A DNA stretch of 61,818 bases from Planctomycetota bacterium (GTDB taxonomy: Bacteria > Planctomycetota > UBA8742 > UBA2392): assembly GCA_022071975.1 (NCBI GenBank), contig JAJVIO010000029.1, forward strand, positions 1-61,818, read 5' to 3'. The position numbers and the translations under genes were made by a program. Shown here one piece after another: positions 43,261 to 53,152 of this stretch. Numbering within the stretch: the stretch's first letter is position 1; each line of letters opens with the position of its first letter. The notes under the pieces were generated by a model. It was not told where the DNA came from, searched no databases, and was given only the letters and a program-made list of their open reading frames with translations.

Positions 43261-46200
43261 TGTCCACGCAGAAGCAGCTCCCGGCTGAAGTCATCGTCGG
43301 CCTCGACGTCGGCAGCACCACGGTCAAGGCCGTGGTCATGCACCCCGAGACCAACGAAATCCTGTGGTCCGACTACCGCCGTCACGAAACCAAGCAGCCC
43401 GAGAAGGTGCTCGAGTTCCTTGGCGAAATCACCGCGGCCTTCCCGCTGCCCAAGGAAAAGATCCGCATCTTCATCACCGGCAGCGGCGGCGGCAGCCTGG
43501 CCGCCCTGTTCGGCGCCAAGTTCGTGCAGGAAGTGAACGCCGTCAGCCTGGCCGTGGAAGTGTTCTACCCCTCGGCCGGCAGCGTGATCGAGCTTGGCGG
43601 CCAGGACGCCAAGATCATCATCTGGAAGGACGACCCCAACGGCGGCAAGCGCAAGATCCCGTCCATGAACGACAAGTGCGCGGGCGGCACCGGCGCGGTG
43701 ATCGACAAGATCAACGCCAAGGTCAAGCTTCCGATCGAGGAACTGATCAAGCTCAGCTACCACGGCGTCAAGCTGCACCCCGTTGCCGGCAAGTGCGGCG
43801 TGTTCGCCGAGACCGACATCAACGGCCTGCAGAAGCAGGGCGTGCCCCCCACCGAGCTGATGGCCAGCCTGTTCGAGGCCATCGTGCAGCAGAACCTGTC
43901 CGTGCTCACGCGCGGCAACACGCTGCGCCCGGTGTGCCTGCTGCTGGGCGGCCCCAACACCTTCATCCCCGCCATGCAGGAGGCCTGGCGCCACAACATC
44001 ATGAAGGTGTGGGAGGAACGCAAGTTCCCGCTGCCCGAAGACAAAGACCCCGAGAAGCTGATCGTGGTGCCCGACAACGCCCAGTACTTCGCGGCCATCG
44101 GCGCCGTGCTGTACGGCAAGAGCGAAGACCCCGAAGTTGCGCGTTTCACGGGCATTGAGGCTTTGCGCGAGTTCGTGGCCCACGGCCGCGACAGCATGCG
44201 CGCCGCCGGCGGCGCGGCCAAGAGCCTCAGCAAGTCGCCCGAAGAGCTGGAGGAGTTCAAGCAGCAGTACACCATCCCGAAACACGAGTTCCCCGAGTTC
44301 AAGCCGGGTGAAGTGGTCGAGGGCTGGATCGGCATCGACGGCGGCAGCACCAGCACCAAGGCCGTGCTGCTGAACCGCGACGCGAAGCTGATCGGCGCCT
44401 TCTACCAGCTGAGCAAGGGCAACCCGATCGAGGACACCAAGGAAGTGCTGGCGGGCCTGCGCGACTCCATTGAGTCCCAGGGCGCGACGCTGAAGATCAT
44501 GGGCGTCGGCACCACCGGCTACGCCAAGGACATCCTGAAAGACACCATCGGGGCCGACGTGGCCCTGGTTGAGACCGTCGCCCACACCCAGGCCGCCCTG
44601 CATTTCTATGACGGCGTGGACGTGATCGTTGACGTCGGCGGCCAGGACATCAAGGTCATCATGCTGAAGAACGGCCGCGTGTCGGACTTCAAGCTCAACA
44701 CCCAGTGCAGCGCCGGCAACGGCTATTTCCTGCAGAGCACCAGCTCGCGCTTCGGCCACCCGGTCGAGAAGTTCGCGGACATCGCGTTCCAGGCCAAAGG
44801 CCTGCCGGTGTTCAGCTACGGCTGTGCGGTGTTCATGGAAAGCGACATCGTCAACTTCCAGCAGCTGGGCTGGAGCGCGGACCAGATCATGGCCGGGCTC
44901 GCGCACGTGCTGCCGAAGAACATCTGGCTGTACGTGGTCCAGGAGCCGAACCTGGCCAAGCTGGGGCGCAAGTTCGTGCTGCAGGGCGGCACGCAGCGCA
45001 ACCTGGCGGCGGTCAAGGCGCAGGTCGATTTCATCAAGAGCAAGGTGCCCGACGCCGAGGTGATCGTGCACAAGTTCTGCGGTGAAAGCGGCGCCATCGG
45101 CTGCGCGATCGAGGCCATCCGCGTGACGCAGCGTCACGGCCACACCCACTTCATCGGCATGGACGCGCTGCTGGGCCTGGGCTACAGCAGCAAGCGCGAT
45201 GAATCGACGCGCTGCTACTTCTGCAAGAACAAGTGCCTGCGCACCTTCATCGACACCAAGACGCCCGCGGGCGACGAGCGCCGCTTCATCATCGCCACCT
45301 GCGAAAAGGGCACCGTTGAAGACGTCGCCAAGATGCGCGAAATCAAGGGCAAGATGGACGACAAGAAGAAGGCCAACCCCAACTTCGTCGATGTCGCGGC
45401 GAAGAAGGCCTTCACCAGCTACAGCCCCAAGGTCGCGCTGAAGGAAGACAAGCGCGGCCTGCTGTCGAAGATCCGCCTGCCGCGCGTGAAGGAAGCGCTC
45501 GAGAAGCGCGCCCGCATCAGCGAGCTGAAGGTGGGCATGCCGCGCGCCCTGAACATGTACAACACCGGCCCGTTCTGGAGCGCGTACTTCGAGGCCATCG
45601 GCATCAACCCGAAGAACATCTACTGGTCCGACTACACCAACGAAGAGCTCTACAAGAAGGGCTCACGCCGCGGCTCGATCGACCAGTGCTTCCCGGCCAA
45701 GGTCAGCCTGGCCCACGTGCACGACCTGGTCTACGCCAAGAAGAAGCCGGACGCGATTTTCTTCCCCATCCCCAACACCCTGCAGACCGACCTGACCCAC
45801 ATGCTGGACAGCTGCGCCTGCCCCACCGTGACCGCCACGCCGGAGGTAGTGAAGGCCGCGTTCACCAAGGAAGGCGACATCTTCAAAGAGCAGGGCATCG
45901 AGTACTGGGACCCGGTGATCGACCTGTACCGCCCGGCCTTGGCCGAGAAGCAGCTCTTTAAGTTCTTCAACCAGCACCTGGGCATCAGCAAGGAAGAGAA
46001 CGCCGCCGCCGTGCAGGAAGCCTACAAGGCGATGGACCAGTTCAAGAACGAGCTGCTGCGCAAGCCCGCCCGCGAAGTGCTGGAGCGCCTGAAGGCCGAG
46101 GGCAAGCTGGGCGTGGTGCTGCTGGCGCGCCCCTACCACAACGACCCGGGCCTGAACCACGAGATCGTCGAAGAGCTGCAGATGATGGGCTACCCGATCT

Positions 46201-46697
46201 TCAGCCTCGACAGCCTGCCGATCGACGAGGACATCCTGGAGGAAGTATTCGGCGCCGACATCCGCGCCGGGCGCATCCCCCACGCCATGGCGATCATGGA
46301 CGTCTGGAAGAACGCCTACAGCACCAACAGCGCCCAGAAGCTGTGGGCCGCCAAGTACGTGGCGCGCCACCCCAACCTGATCGGCCTTGACCTCAGCAGC
46401 TTCAAGTGCGGCCACGACGCGCCGATCTACAGCGCCGTGGAAGAGATCGTAACCGAGAGCCTGACGCCCTACTTCACCTTCCACGACATCGACGAAAACA
46501 AGCCGACCGGCGCGATCAAGATCCGCACCGAGACCATCGACTACTTCCTCAAGCGCTACATCGAGGACATGCAGGACAAGAAGGCCAAGGCCCAGCAGCT
46601 GCGCGAGAAGCTGGAGGCCAAGAAACGCGAACTGATCGAGAAGCAGCAGAAGGAACAGGACAAGTCCGACCCGGCGCTCGCCGCAGTAAGCGGCTAG
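43260..46697 (+). CDS. Acyl-CoA dehydratase activase with two ASKHA domains (BadF/HgdC type) and C-terminal activase-associated domain
   Basis: This is a 1145-residue protein. Domain 1 (~10-330) starts GLDVGSTTVKAVV with MNDKCAGGTGA (~Cys140) and GKCGVFAETD (~178). Domain 2 (~350-630) starts GIDGGSTSTKAVLLN with NTQCSAGNGYF (~482) and SYGCAVFMESD (~521). These Cys pairs are the places where HgdC-type activators bind the shared 4Fe-4S cluster. CYFCKNKC (~651-658) follows, then the DUF2229-like part (KVGMPRALNMYNTGPFWSAY), and a basic coiled tail. It should use ATP to deliver low-potential electrons to a dehydratase-type partner, probably the 48174 product. Confidence 0.85.
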   Translation: MSTQKQLPAEVIVGLDVGSTTVKAVVMHPETNEILWSDYRRHETKQPEKVLEFLGEITAAFPLPKEKIRIFITGSGGGSLAALFGAKFVQEVNAVSLAVEVFYPSAGSVIELGGQDAKIIIWKDDPNGGKRKIPSMNDKCAGGTGAVIDKINAKVKLPIEELIKLSYHGVKLHPVAGKCGVFAETDINGLQKQGVPPTELMASLFEAIVQQNLSVLTRGNTLRPVCLLLGGPNTFIPAMQEAWRHNIMKVWEERKFPLPEDKDPEKLIVVPDNAQYFAAIGAVLYGKSEDPEVARFTGIEALREFVAHGRDSMRAAGGAAKSLSKSPEELEEFKQQYTIPKHEFPEFKPGEVVEGWIGIDGGSTSTKAVLLNRDAKLIGAFYQLSKGNPIEDTKEVLAGLRDSIESQGATLKIMGVGTTGYAKDILKDTIGADVALVETVAHTQAALHFYDGVDVIVDVGGQDIKVIMLKNGRVSDFKLNTQCSAGNGYFLQSTSSRFGHPVEKFADIAFQAKGLPVFSYGCAVFMESDIVNFQQLGWSADQIMAGLAHVLPKNIWLYVVQEPNLAKLGRKFVLQGGTQRNLAAVKAQVDFIKSKVPDAEVIVHKFCGESGAIGCAIEAIRVTQRHGHTHFIGMDALLGLGYSSKRDESTRCYFCKNKCLRTFIDTKTPAGDERRFIIATCEKGTVEDVAKMREIKGKMDDKKKANPNFVDVAAKKAFTSYSPKVALKEDKRGLLSKIRLPRVKEALEKRARISELKVGMPRALNMYNTGPFWSAYFEAIGINPKNIYWSDYTNEELYKKGSRRGSIDQCFPAKVSLAHVHDLVYAKKKPDAIFFPIPNTLQTDLTHMLDSCACPTVTATPEVVKAAFTKEGDIFKEQGIEYWDPVIDLYRPALAEKQLFKFFNQHLGISKEENAAAVQEAYKAMDQFKNELLRKPAREVLERLKAEGKLGVVLLARPYHNDPGLNHEIVEELQMMGYPIFSLDSLPIDEDILEEVFGADIRAGRIPHAMAIMDVWKNAYSTNSAQKLWAAKYVARHPNLIGLDLSSFKCGHDAPIYSAVEEIVTESLTPYFTFHDIDENKPTGAIKIRTETIDYFLKRYIEDMQDKKAKAQQLREKLEAKKRELIEKQQKEQDKSDPALAAVSG

Positions 46698-46795
46698 CGG
46701 ACGGGAAACAAGCGGGAGTTGAGGTTCGAGTTCGAATAAAGTCGCGTCAGGCACCCCTGACCTCCGACCCCTGGACTCTGACCTCTGGGTAAAAA
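46698..46795 (+). other. Spacer with degenerate oligomer repeat
   Basis: The 98-base gap contains CCTGACCTCCGACCCCTGGA and CTCTGACCTCTGGG, a degenerate run of TGACC(T/C)C-type words. It is similar in style to other repeat spacers here. Nothing else is seen. Confidence 0.5.
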
Positions 46796-48103
46796 ATGGA
46801 CAAGCCGACCTACGCATCCATCCTCGGCACCATCCTCGGCCTCGCGGCCGGGATCGGCGGCATGCTGCTGTTCAGCCCCCAGTCCTCGGACACCGAAGAG
46901 CTGGCCAAGCTGCAGCAGCGCCTCACCGAAGCCAGCCGCGAGCGCGACGACGCCGCCCGCGAGCGCGATGACGCCGCCAACGCGCTGAGCGCCGAAAACA
47001 AGCGGCTCAGCGCCCTCGAGCAGGCCAACCGCGACCTGGCCGATGAGCTGGCGCGCCGCGACGCCAAAGCCGACGACGGCAAAGCCGCGCGGGAGTGGAA
47101 AGACAAGTACGACAAGCTGAAGTCCGACAGCGAAGAAGCCAAGCGCCAGGACGACGCGCGCATCGACAAGCTGGAAGGGCTGCTGGAAGACAACGGTATC
47201 CTCGCCCACCTGAGTGACGAGGAAATCGCCGCCCGCGTGGCTGAGCTGGAGACCGCCTTCAACACCGCCTTCACCGGCAAGGACAAGAAAGCGTCCATGC
47301 AGGCCCTGTGGGATCTGCAGAAGCTGGGCCCCAAGGCCTACGACAAGGCGATCGAAGTCTGGAAGAAGATCGCCGAGGACTATGGCATCAACCCCTGGGG
47401 CCAGGGTCCCGGCGAGCTGGGCCTTACCTTCCAGGAGTACACTTCGCTGGTCACCACATTCGGCATGGTCGAGTACGGCCTGACCAACCCGGATGTCGAT
47501 CCGAGCTACCGCATCGCCAGCCTTTACAACCTGCCGTGGTGGAACGGCGAAGACGCGAGCAAGCGCGCCGAGCTGGCGGGCAATGCGCTCTCCAAGGCCG
47601 AGGGCTACGAGGCCCAGGCGGCCATCGAGGCACTGCGCGACATCGACGACCCCAGCACCGCCCGGTATCTCGCCGACTACGTCACCAGCAACAGCGACAA
47701 CCCGGAGGCCCGCAAGGCCGCGGTGATGGCGCTGGCGCGCAAAAACTCGCCGGCCGGCTGGGCGGCGATCGAAGACGCCGCGGCGAACGACCCGGACCCG
47801 GGCGTGAAAGAAGCGGCACGCGTGGCACAGATGGAAAAGAACGCGCCGGTGGCAGGTGTGCTGATCACCCAGGTGATCGAGAAGTTCCAGGCCGCGCTGG
47901 CGGGCATCAAGGTGGGCGACATCCTGACCCACTACAACGGCGTGCGGGTGAAGACACTGGAAGACATCAACAAGGCCAAGCAGGACGTGCCCGCGGGAGA
48001 AAGCGTGCAGGTAGTGCTGCGCAGGGGGGACAGCGACGTCACCCTCACCCTCGGCGCGGGAATGATCGGTATCAACGGCGTGGCAGTCGCACCGAAAGAA
48101 TGA
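46796..48103 (+). CDS. Membrane-anchored coiled-coil / HEAT-like / PDZ protein
   Basis: This is a 435-residue protein. A membrane helix lies at ~8-26 (ILGTILGLAAGIGGMLLF). A highly charged coiled coil follows (~33-135, RERDDAARERDDAANALSAE). The middle is a helical domain with HEAT-like repeats (AAIEALRDIDDPSTARYLAD; KAAVMALARKNSPAGWAAIE). A C-terminal PDZ domain (~350-430, LAGIKVGDILTHYNGVRVKT) closes it. It lies between the two activase-system genes, with ~100 and 70 base gaps on the same strand, so it may tether or assemble them at the membrane. This role is inference; no homologue is known to me. Confidence 0.7.
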   Translation: MDKPTYASILGTILGLAAGIGGMLLFSPQSSDTEELAKLQQRLTEASRERDDAARERDDAANALSAENKRLSALEQANRDLADELARRDAKADDGKAAREWKDKYDKLKSDSEEAKRQDDARIDKLEGLLEDNGILAHLSDEEIAARVAELETAFNTAFTGKDKKASMQALWDLQKLGPKAYDKAIEVWKKIAEDYGINPWGQGPGELGLTFQEYTSLVTTFGMVEYGLTNPDVDPSYRIASLYNLPWWNGEDASKRAELAGNALSKAEGYEAQAAIEALRDIDDPSTARYLADYVTSNSDNPEARKAAVMALARKNSPAGWAAIEDAAANDPDPGVKEAARVAQMEKNAPVAGVLITQVIEKFQAALAGIKVGDILTHYNGVRVKTLEDINKAKQDVPAGESVQVVLRRGDSDVTLTLGAGMIGINGVAVAPKE

Positions 48104-48130
48104 ACAGGAGCCGCAAGCGCAAGCGCGCGG
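48101..48130. repeat. Repeat word at the PDZ gene stop
   Basis: TGAACAGGAGCCGCAAGCGC followed by AAGCGCGCGG is a diverged form of the 26481/30524 repeat, again starting at the stop codon. Confidence 0.45.
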
Positions 48131-48173
48131 CCGAAAACTGGATTGATTCACGAACCTTACGGAAAGGTCCGTC

Positions 48174-50009
<1,836 letters not shown>

Positions 50010-50013
50010 ACAG

Positions 50014-50043
50014 GGAGCCCCAAGCGTTAGCTCGGGGCTCTGC
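50014..50043 (+). terminator. Terminator hairpin after the dehydratase-like gene
   Basis: GAGCCCC (50015-50021) pairs with GGGGCTC (50034-50040) around an inner AGCGTTAGCT. It starts 5 bases after the stop. Related in word content to the repeat at 26481. Confidence 0.6.
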
Positions 50044-50065
50044 AGAATCCGCCTACGATTGATGG

Positions 50066-50093
50066 AGGGCCCCGAACTGACGTTCGGGGCTCT
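50066..50093. terminator. Terminator hairpin of the GGGCCCCGAAC family
   Basis: AGGGCCCCGAAC (50066-50077) pairs with GTTCGGGGCTCT (50082-50093), one G-T pair, loop TGAC. It serves the convergent 50097 gene. The stem is the same as at 34820-34830. Confidence 0.7.
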
Positions 50094-50096
50094 CTG

Positions 50097-51098
50097 CTAT
50101 CTCGATACCACCGCGTCCGGGTCCACTTTGCGTTCGCTGGCGTCGGCCGTGGGCTGACTGCTGCGGGGCATTTCAATCACGCCTGTGGCCATCAGCATGG
50201 CGAAGGTCATCGCCGCCAGCGCCAGCACCATGGCGGCGCCGGTCAGGGCGAACTGCGTGCGTGAACTGCGCTTGAAGTGCTCCTCGATGCGGTTGAAATA
50301 GCGCGCCTGGTCCTGCTGCATGGTATTGAGCCGGCTTTCATTGGTACGCGCGACCTCTGTGTGGTGGCGGCGCTGGCTGCGGCGTGCCAACTCGCTGCTC
50401 TTGACGGCCAGCGCGGCCTGCTTGAGCTGCGCCTTCTGCACGCGGTTCATCTCTTCGACCGCGGCCTTCAGCTCAGCGGCCTTGGCGTCGTTGCCCTGGC
50501 TGAGGGTTTCGACCATCACCTTGACCTGCTCGCTCTGCTCTTTGGCCTGGCTGTTGCCTTCCTCGAGCTGGCGGGTGAGTTCGTTGATCGCCCACATCTG
50601 CTTCTTGACCGTCTCCGGCAGATTGGCGGTCGCCTGCACGAACTGGGGCAGGGGCTTGAGCGCGTCCACGAACGTGCGGTTGGCCTCGGCCTGTTCGTCC
50701 AGCGCAAGCTTCAGCGCGCCGAGAGCGCGGTTCTGCTCTTCCATGTTGGGCAGCACTTCCTTCAGCGTGGCGGGCAGGCCGGCAAGCGCCTCGATCAGCT
50801 TTGCCTGCCCCATGCTCTGGGCGTGCAGGCGCTGGCCCAGCATGCGCACGTGCTGGCCCAGGTCGGTCAGGCCGTTCTTCATTTCCACCACGGCGCGGGT
50901 GCGCACGGACATGTGGGCCGGGTCCAGCGGGTTGACGGGCGCCAGCAACCGGCTGTTCAGCATCACCACTTCCTCGGCCGGGATTTCGTCGCCGTCTTCG
51001 ACCAGGATCGGGTTCAGCTCCGGGTCGTCGCTGGGCAGCTGGTAGGTCTCGGCTTCGGCCTGTTTCTTTTTGAAGATGCGGGTGACGAACTTGAACAT
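50097..51098 (-). CDS. Coiled-coil protein with C-terminal membrane anchor
   Basis: This is a 333-residue protein. The basic start MFKFVTRIFKKKQ is followed by an acidic linker (residues ~20-45) and a long helical region of ~60-265 with heptad-like spacing (MRMLGQ-type and QSEQVKVMVETLSQGNDA). A membrane helix lies at ~285-305 (ALTGAAMVLALAAMTFAMLM), and ~25 polar residues remain outside. It looks like a tail-anchored structural or scaffold protein. It resembles no family I can name. It is monocistronic and followed by a terminator. Confidence 0.65.
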   Translation of the reverse strand: MFKFVTRIFKKKQAEAETYQLPSDDPELNPILVEDGDEIPAEEVVMLNSRLLAPVNPLDPAHMSVRTRAVVEMKNGLTDLGQHVRMLGQRLHAQSMGQAKLIEALAGLPATLKEVLPNMEEQNRALGALKLALDEQAEANRTFVDALKPLPQFVQATANLPETVKKQMWAINELTRQLEEGNSQAKEQSEQVKVMVETLSQGNDAKAAELKAAVEEMNRVQKAQLKQAALAVKSSELARRSQRRHHTEVARTNESRLNTMQQDQARYFNRIEEHFKRSSRTQFALTGAAMVLALAAMTFAMLMATGVIEMPRSSQPTADASERKVDPDAVVSR

Positions 51099-51191
51099 GG
51101 TGACGCGCTCCCGATGAGTAGACGTTGATGTAGGCGCGAAAACTCGCGCCCCTCTGGAATCGGAGCGGATGCCCGGGAACTTTGGTGAATT

Positions 51192-51527
51192 TCAGATCGC
51201 GTCGCTGCCGCGCTCGCCGGTGCGGATGCGGATCACGTCGTCGAGCTTCAGCACCAGCAGCTTGCCGGCGCCCACGGCGTCGTCGCCGGCGGCTTTCATC
51301 ACCGCGTCGATGGTGGGCTGCACGAAGTCGTCGTTGACCGCGATCTCGAGCTTCAGCTTCTTGAACATCTCGATATCGAGGCGGCTCTCGCCGGCGTCGG
51401 CCGCCCCGCGCTGGTGGCCGGTTCCCAGCACCTCGCTGATCGTGAAGCGAAACACCTCGGCCTCGGCCAGGGCGTCCTTCACCGCATCCAGCTTCTCAGG
51501 GGCAATGATGACCTGGATCAGCTTCAT
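51192..51527 (-). CDS. PII-like nitrogen-regulatory-type protein without T-loop tyrosine
   Basis: This is a 111-residue protein with the full PII ferredoxin-like fold: MKLIQVIIAPEKLDAVKDAL at the start, VLGTGHQRG for the start of the T-loop, KLKLEIAVNDDFV and the C-terminal GAGKLLVLKLDDVIRIRTGE. GlnB and GlnK carry Tyr51 (and often Tyr46) in the T-loop for uridylylation; here the loop AADAGESRLDIEMF has no Tyr. It therefore cannot be modified in the classical way, though ATP/ADP and 2-oxoglutarate binding may remain. No amtB, glnA or glnD is adjacent. Confidence 0.85.
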   Translation of the reverse strand: MKLIQVIIAPEKLDAVKDALAEAEVFRFTISEVLGTGHQRGAADAGESRLDIEMFKKLKLEIAVNDDFVQPTIDAVMKAAGDDAVGAGKLLVLKLDDVIRIRTGERGSDAI

Positions 51528-51588
51528 CTACCCACTCCACTTGCGCGTGAGCCATACCCGCCCGATAATAGCCAGCGGAGTACAGCCT

Positions 51589-51810
51589 ATGATCACGAAA
51601 GCCGACAAGGAAGCGATACTGAAGCTCTCCGTTGAGTCTCGGCTCGAATTGCTTGAGTTCATCTCGGAAAGCTTGGCAGATCAGCCGCCTCAGCTTTCGA
51701 AAGCCCAGTTGCGCCTGATCGAGGAGCGACTCGCGGAACACAAAGCCAATCCCACTGAAGGAGAGGATTGGCGCACTGTGGTGGACAGGCTCCGCAGAGA
51801 AAGCAAATGA
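51589..51810 (+). CDS. Type II antitoxin, addiction-module component (RelB/ParD-like)
   Basis: This 73-residue protein starts at ATG 51589 behind GGAG. It fits the addiction-module component family: a helix with KLSVESRLELLEFISESLAD, then QLRLIEERLAEHKANPTEGE and DWRTVVDRL. The stop overlaps the toxin start (ATGA), which is typical of antitoxin-toxin pairs. It should bind and neutralise the downstream toxin and repress the operon. Confidence 0.85.
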   Translation: MITKADKEAILKLSVESRLELLEFISESLADQPPQLSKAQLRLIEERLAEHKANPTEGEDWRTVVDRLRRESK

Positions 51811-52265
51811 AGCTTGTCCTCAAGGCCTCCGCCCGCCGAGATTTGGTGGAAATCTGCGAGTGGTACGAAGCTCAAAAGCCGGGTCTGGGCAACGAGTTCC
51901 TGGACGAGTATTCAAACGTCGCGGTACGCATTGAGGAGTTCCCTACCGCCTTTCATAAAGTCCACGCTGACGTCCGCTGTGCACGGCTCAAACGGTTTCC
52001 CTACTTCATTTTCTACAAAGTTGAAGCGGAGAAGCTGATTGGATTGGCCGTCATTCATCAGCACCGCGATCCGGAGTTCTGGCGTCACAGGACTTCCCAA
52101 TCCTCGAACTCGATCTTTTCGATGCGCACGATGGGCATGGGCGTGCCGTCCACGCGCAGGGCGCGCAGGCCCACGCCGGTCGTGACGTCGCCCAGCAGCG
52201 GGCGGATCAGCGTGGAGCGCCCCTGCCGCACGTTCTCAGCCTCGGCGAACTCGGTGAACAGGTAG
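51807..52265 (+). CDS. RelE/ParE-family toxin with unusual C-terminal extension
   Basis: This 152-residue protein starts at ATG 51807, overlapping the antitoxin stop. Residues 1-95 fit ParE/RelE: LKASARRDLVEICEWYEAQK, then LKRFPYFIFYKVEAEKLI, then IHQHRDPEFWRHR, where the family normally ends. The frame then continues ~57 residues with basic Ser/Arg/Pro-rich sequence over the end of the convergent ImpE-like gene on the other strand (overlap 52085-52265). The tail is probably antisense read-through after loss of the original stop. Activity of the fused form is uncertain. Confidence 0.8.
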   Translation: MKLVLKASARRDLVEICEWYEAQKPGLGNEFLDEYSNVAVRIEEFPTAFHKVHADVRCARLKRFPYFIFYKVEAEKLIGLAVIHQHRDPEFWRHRTSQSSNSIFSMRTMGMGVPSTRRARRPTPVVTSPSSGRISVERPCRTFSASANSVNR

Positions 52266-53152
52266 AACAGCGGCATCAAGCCGCTCAGGGTTTCGCCGTC
52301 ACGCATTTCCACCAGCACGCCGGTGGCAGGCGCCGGCTGCGCGAACTCGATGCTGCGGATCGTACTGTACGGGATGAACTGCAGCTCCCCGTTGCGCACA
52401 ATTTCCAGCGTCGCGCCGGTCAGCGAATCCGCGTCTTCCAGCGCCTCGCAGCTTCGTGTGTCGGGGCCGGCCTCGTCGGGCAGCACGCGCAGGCTCAAAC
52501 TCGCCGGTTGCGGCTGGAAAATCTCGCTGCCGCGCATCAGCTCAACGGCCTGGCCGAAGTTCCGCGCCAGCAGCGCCAGCTCGGACTGCGCCTCCCGGGG
52601 CAGATCCGTCAGCCAGCGGGTGATGGCATCGGGCGTGTCGGCCGGCAGTCCAGGCTCAACTACAAGGCGAATCAGCTCCGGCCTCATGATGCGCATGAAC
52701 GTCAGGTGCACGAGGCGCTGCAGCTGCTCTTCGCCCAGCCTGCCCTGTTGGGCGGCTTCGAACAGCTTGAAGTAATCCTCCTGCTCAAAGGTGAAGTAGC
52801 GGCGGCGCATGGCCGACACGAACTCGGCCGACACGCCCTCCTCATCGGGCAGCAGCTCGAAGGCCGCGGTGATATGCGGGTAGCCGGTCTGGTGATCCCC
52901 CCGCAGAAAGCAGACCCGGCTGTACAGCAGGTGTGCCACGCCGTTGTCTTCGTCGCGGGCCAGCACGGCCGTTAACATGTTGCTGGCCTCTTCCAGCTGG
53001 TCCTGGTCGAGGGCGATGCTGGCGAGGTTCAGATTGGCGGCGGGGTGCGTGGGATCCTGGCCGAGGATCTCACCGTAGATGCGCGCCGCGCCGGCGATGT
53101 CGCCGTCGCGGTGCTTGTTGAGCGCCTCCTGCAACAGTTCGTCAAGGTCCAT
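52085..53152 (-). CDS. TPR plus ImpE-like C-terminal domain protein
   Basis: This is a 355-residue protein. ATG 53152 overlaps the stop of the upstream gene (TGATG), so it is translationally coupled. The N-terminal half has TPR-like helices (LNKHRDGDIAGAARIYGEIL, LNLASIALDQDQLEEASNML). The C-terminal ~110 residues (LQFIPYSTIRSIEFAQPAPA, GVGLRALRVDGTPMPIVRIE, then KIEF) resemble the conserved end of ImpE/SciE proteins linked to type VI secretion. No other T6SS gene is nearby, so it may be a stand-alone use of this domain. It overlaps the toxin tail on the other strand. Confidence 0.65.
   Translation of the reverse strand: MDLDELLQEALNKHRDGDIAGAARIYGEILGQDPTHPAANLNLASIALDQDQLEEASNMLTAVLARDEDNGVAHLLYSRVCFLRGDHQTGYPHITAAFELLPDEEGVSAEFVSAMRRRYFTFEQEDYFKLFEAAQQGRLGEEQLQRLVHLTFMRIMRPELIRLVVEPGLPADTPDAITRWLTDLPREAQSELALLARNFGQAVELMRGSEIFQPQPASLSLRVLPDEAGPDTRSCEALEDADSLTGATLEIVRNGELQFIPYSTIRSIEFAQPAPATGVLVEMRDGETLSGLMPLFYLFTEFAEAENVRQGRSTLIRPLLGDVTTGVGLRALRVDGTPMPIVRIEKIEFEDWEVL

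Noticed and set aside
42996..45149. 717-residue frame on the minus strand
   Set aside because: It is antisense to the Rrf2 and activase genes, with no ribosome site or domain motif.
43260..46697. Hsp70/FGGY kinase
   Set aside because: The ASKHA fold is shared, but the CxGGTG and GxCGVFAExD motifs belong to the BadF/HgdC activases.
52085..53152. Type VI secretion locus
   Set aside because: Only an ImpE-like domain is present; no Hcp, VgrG, TssB/C or ClpV is seen in the window.
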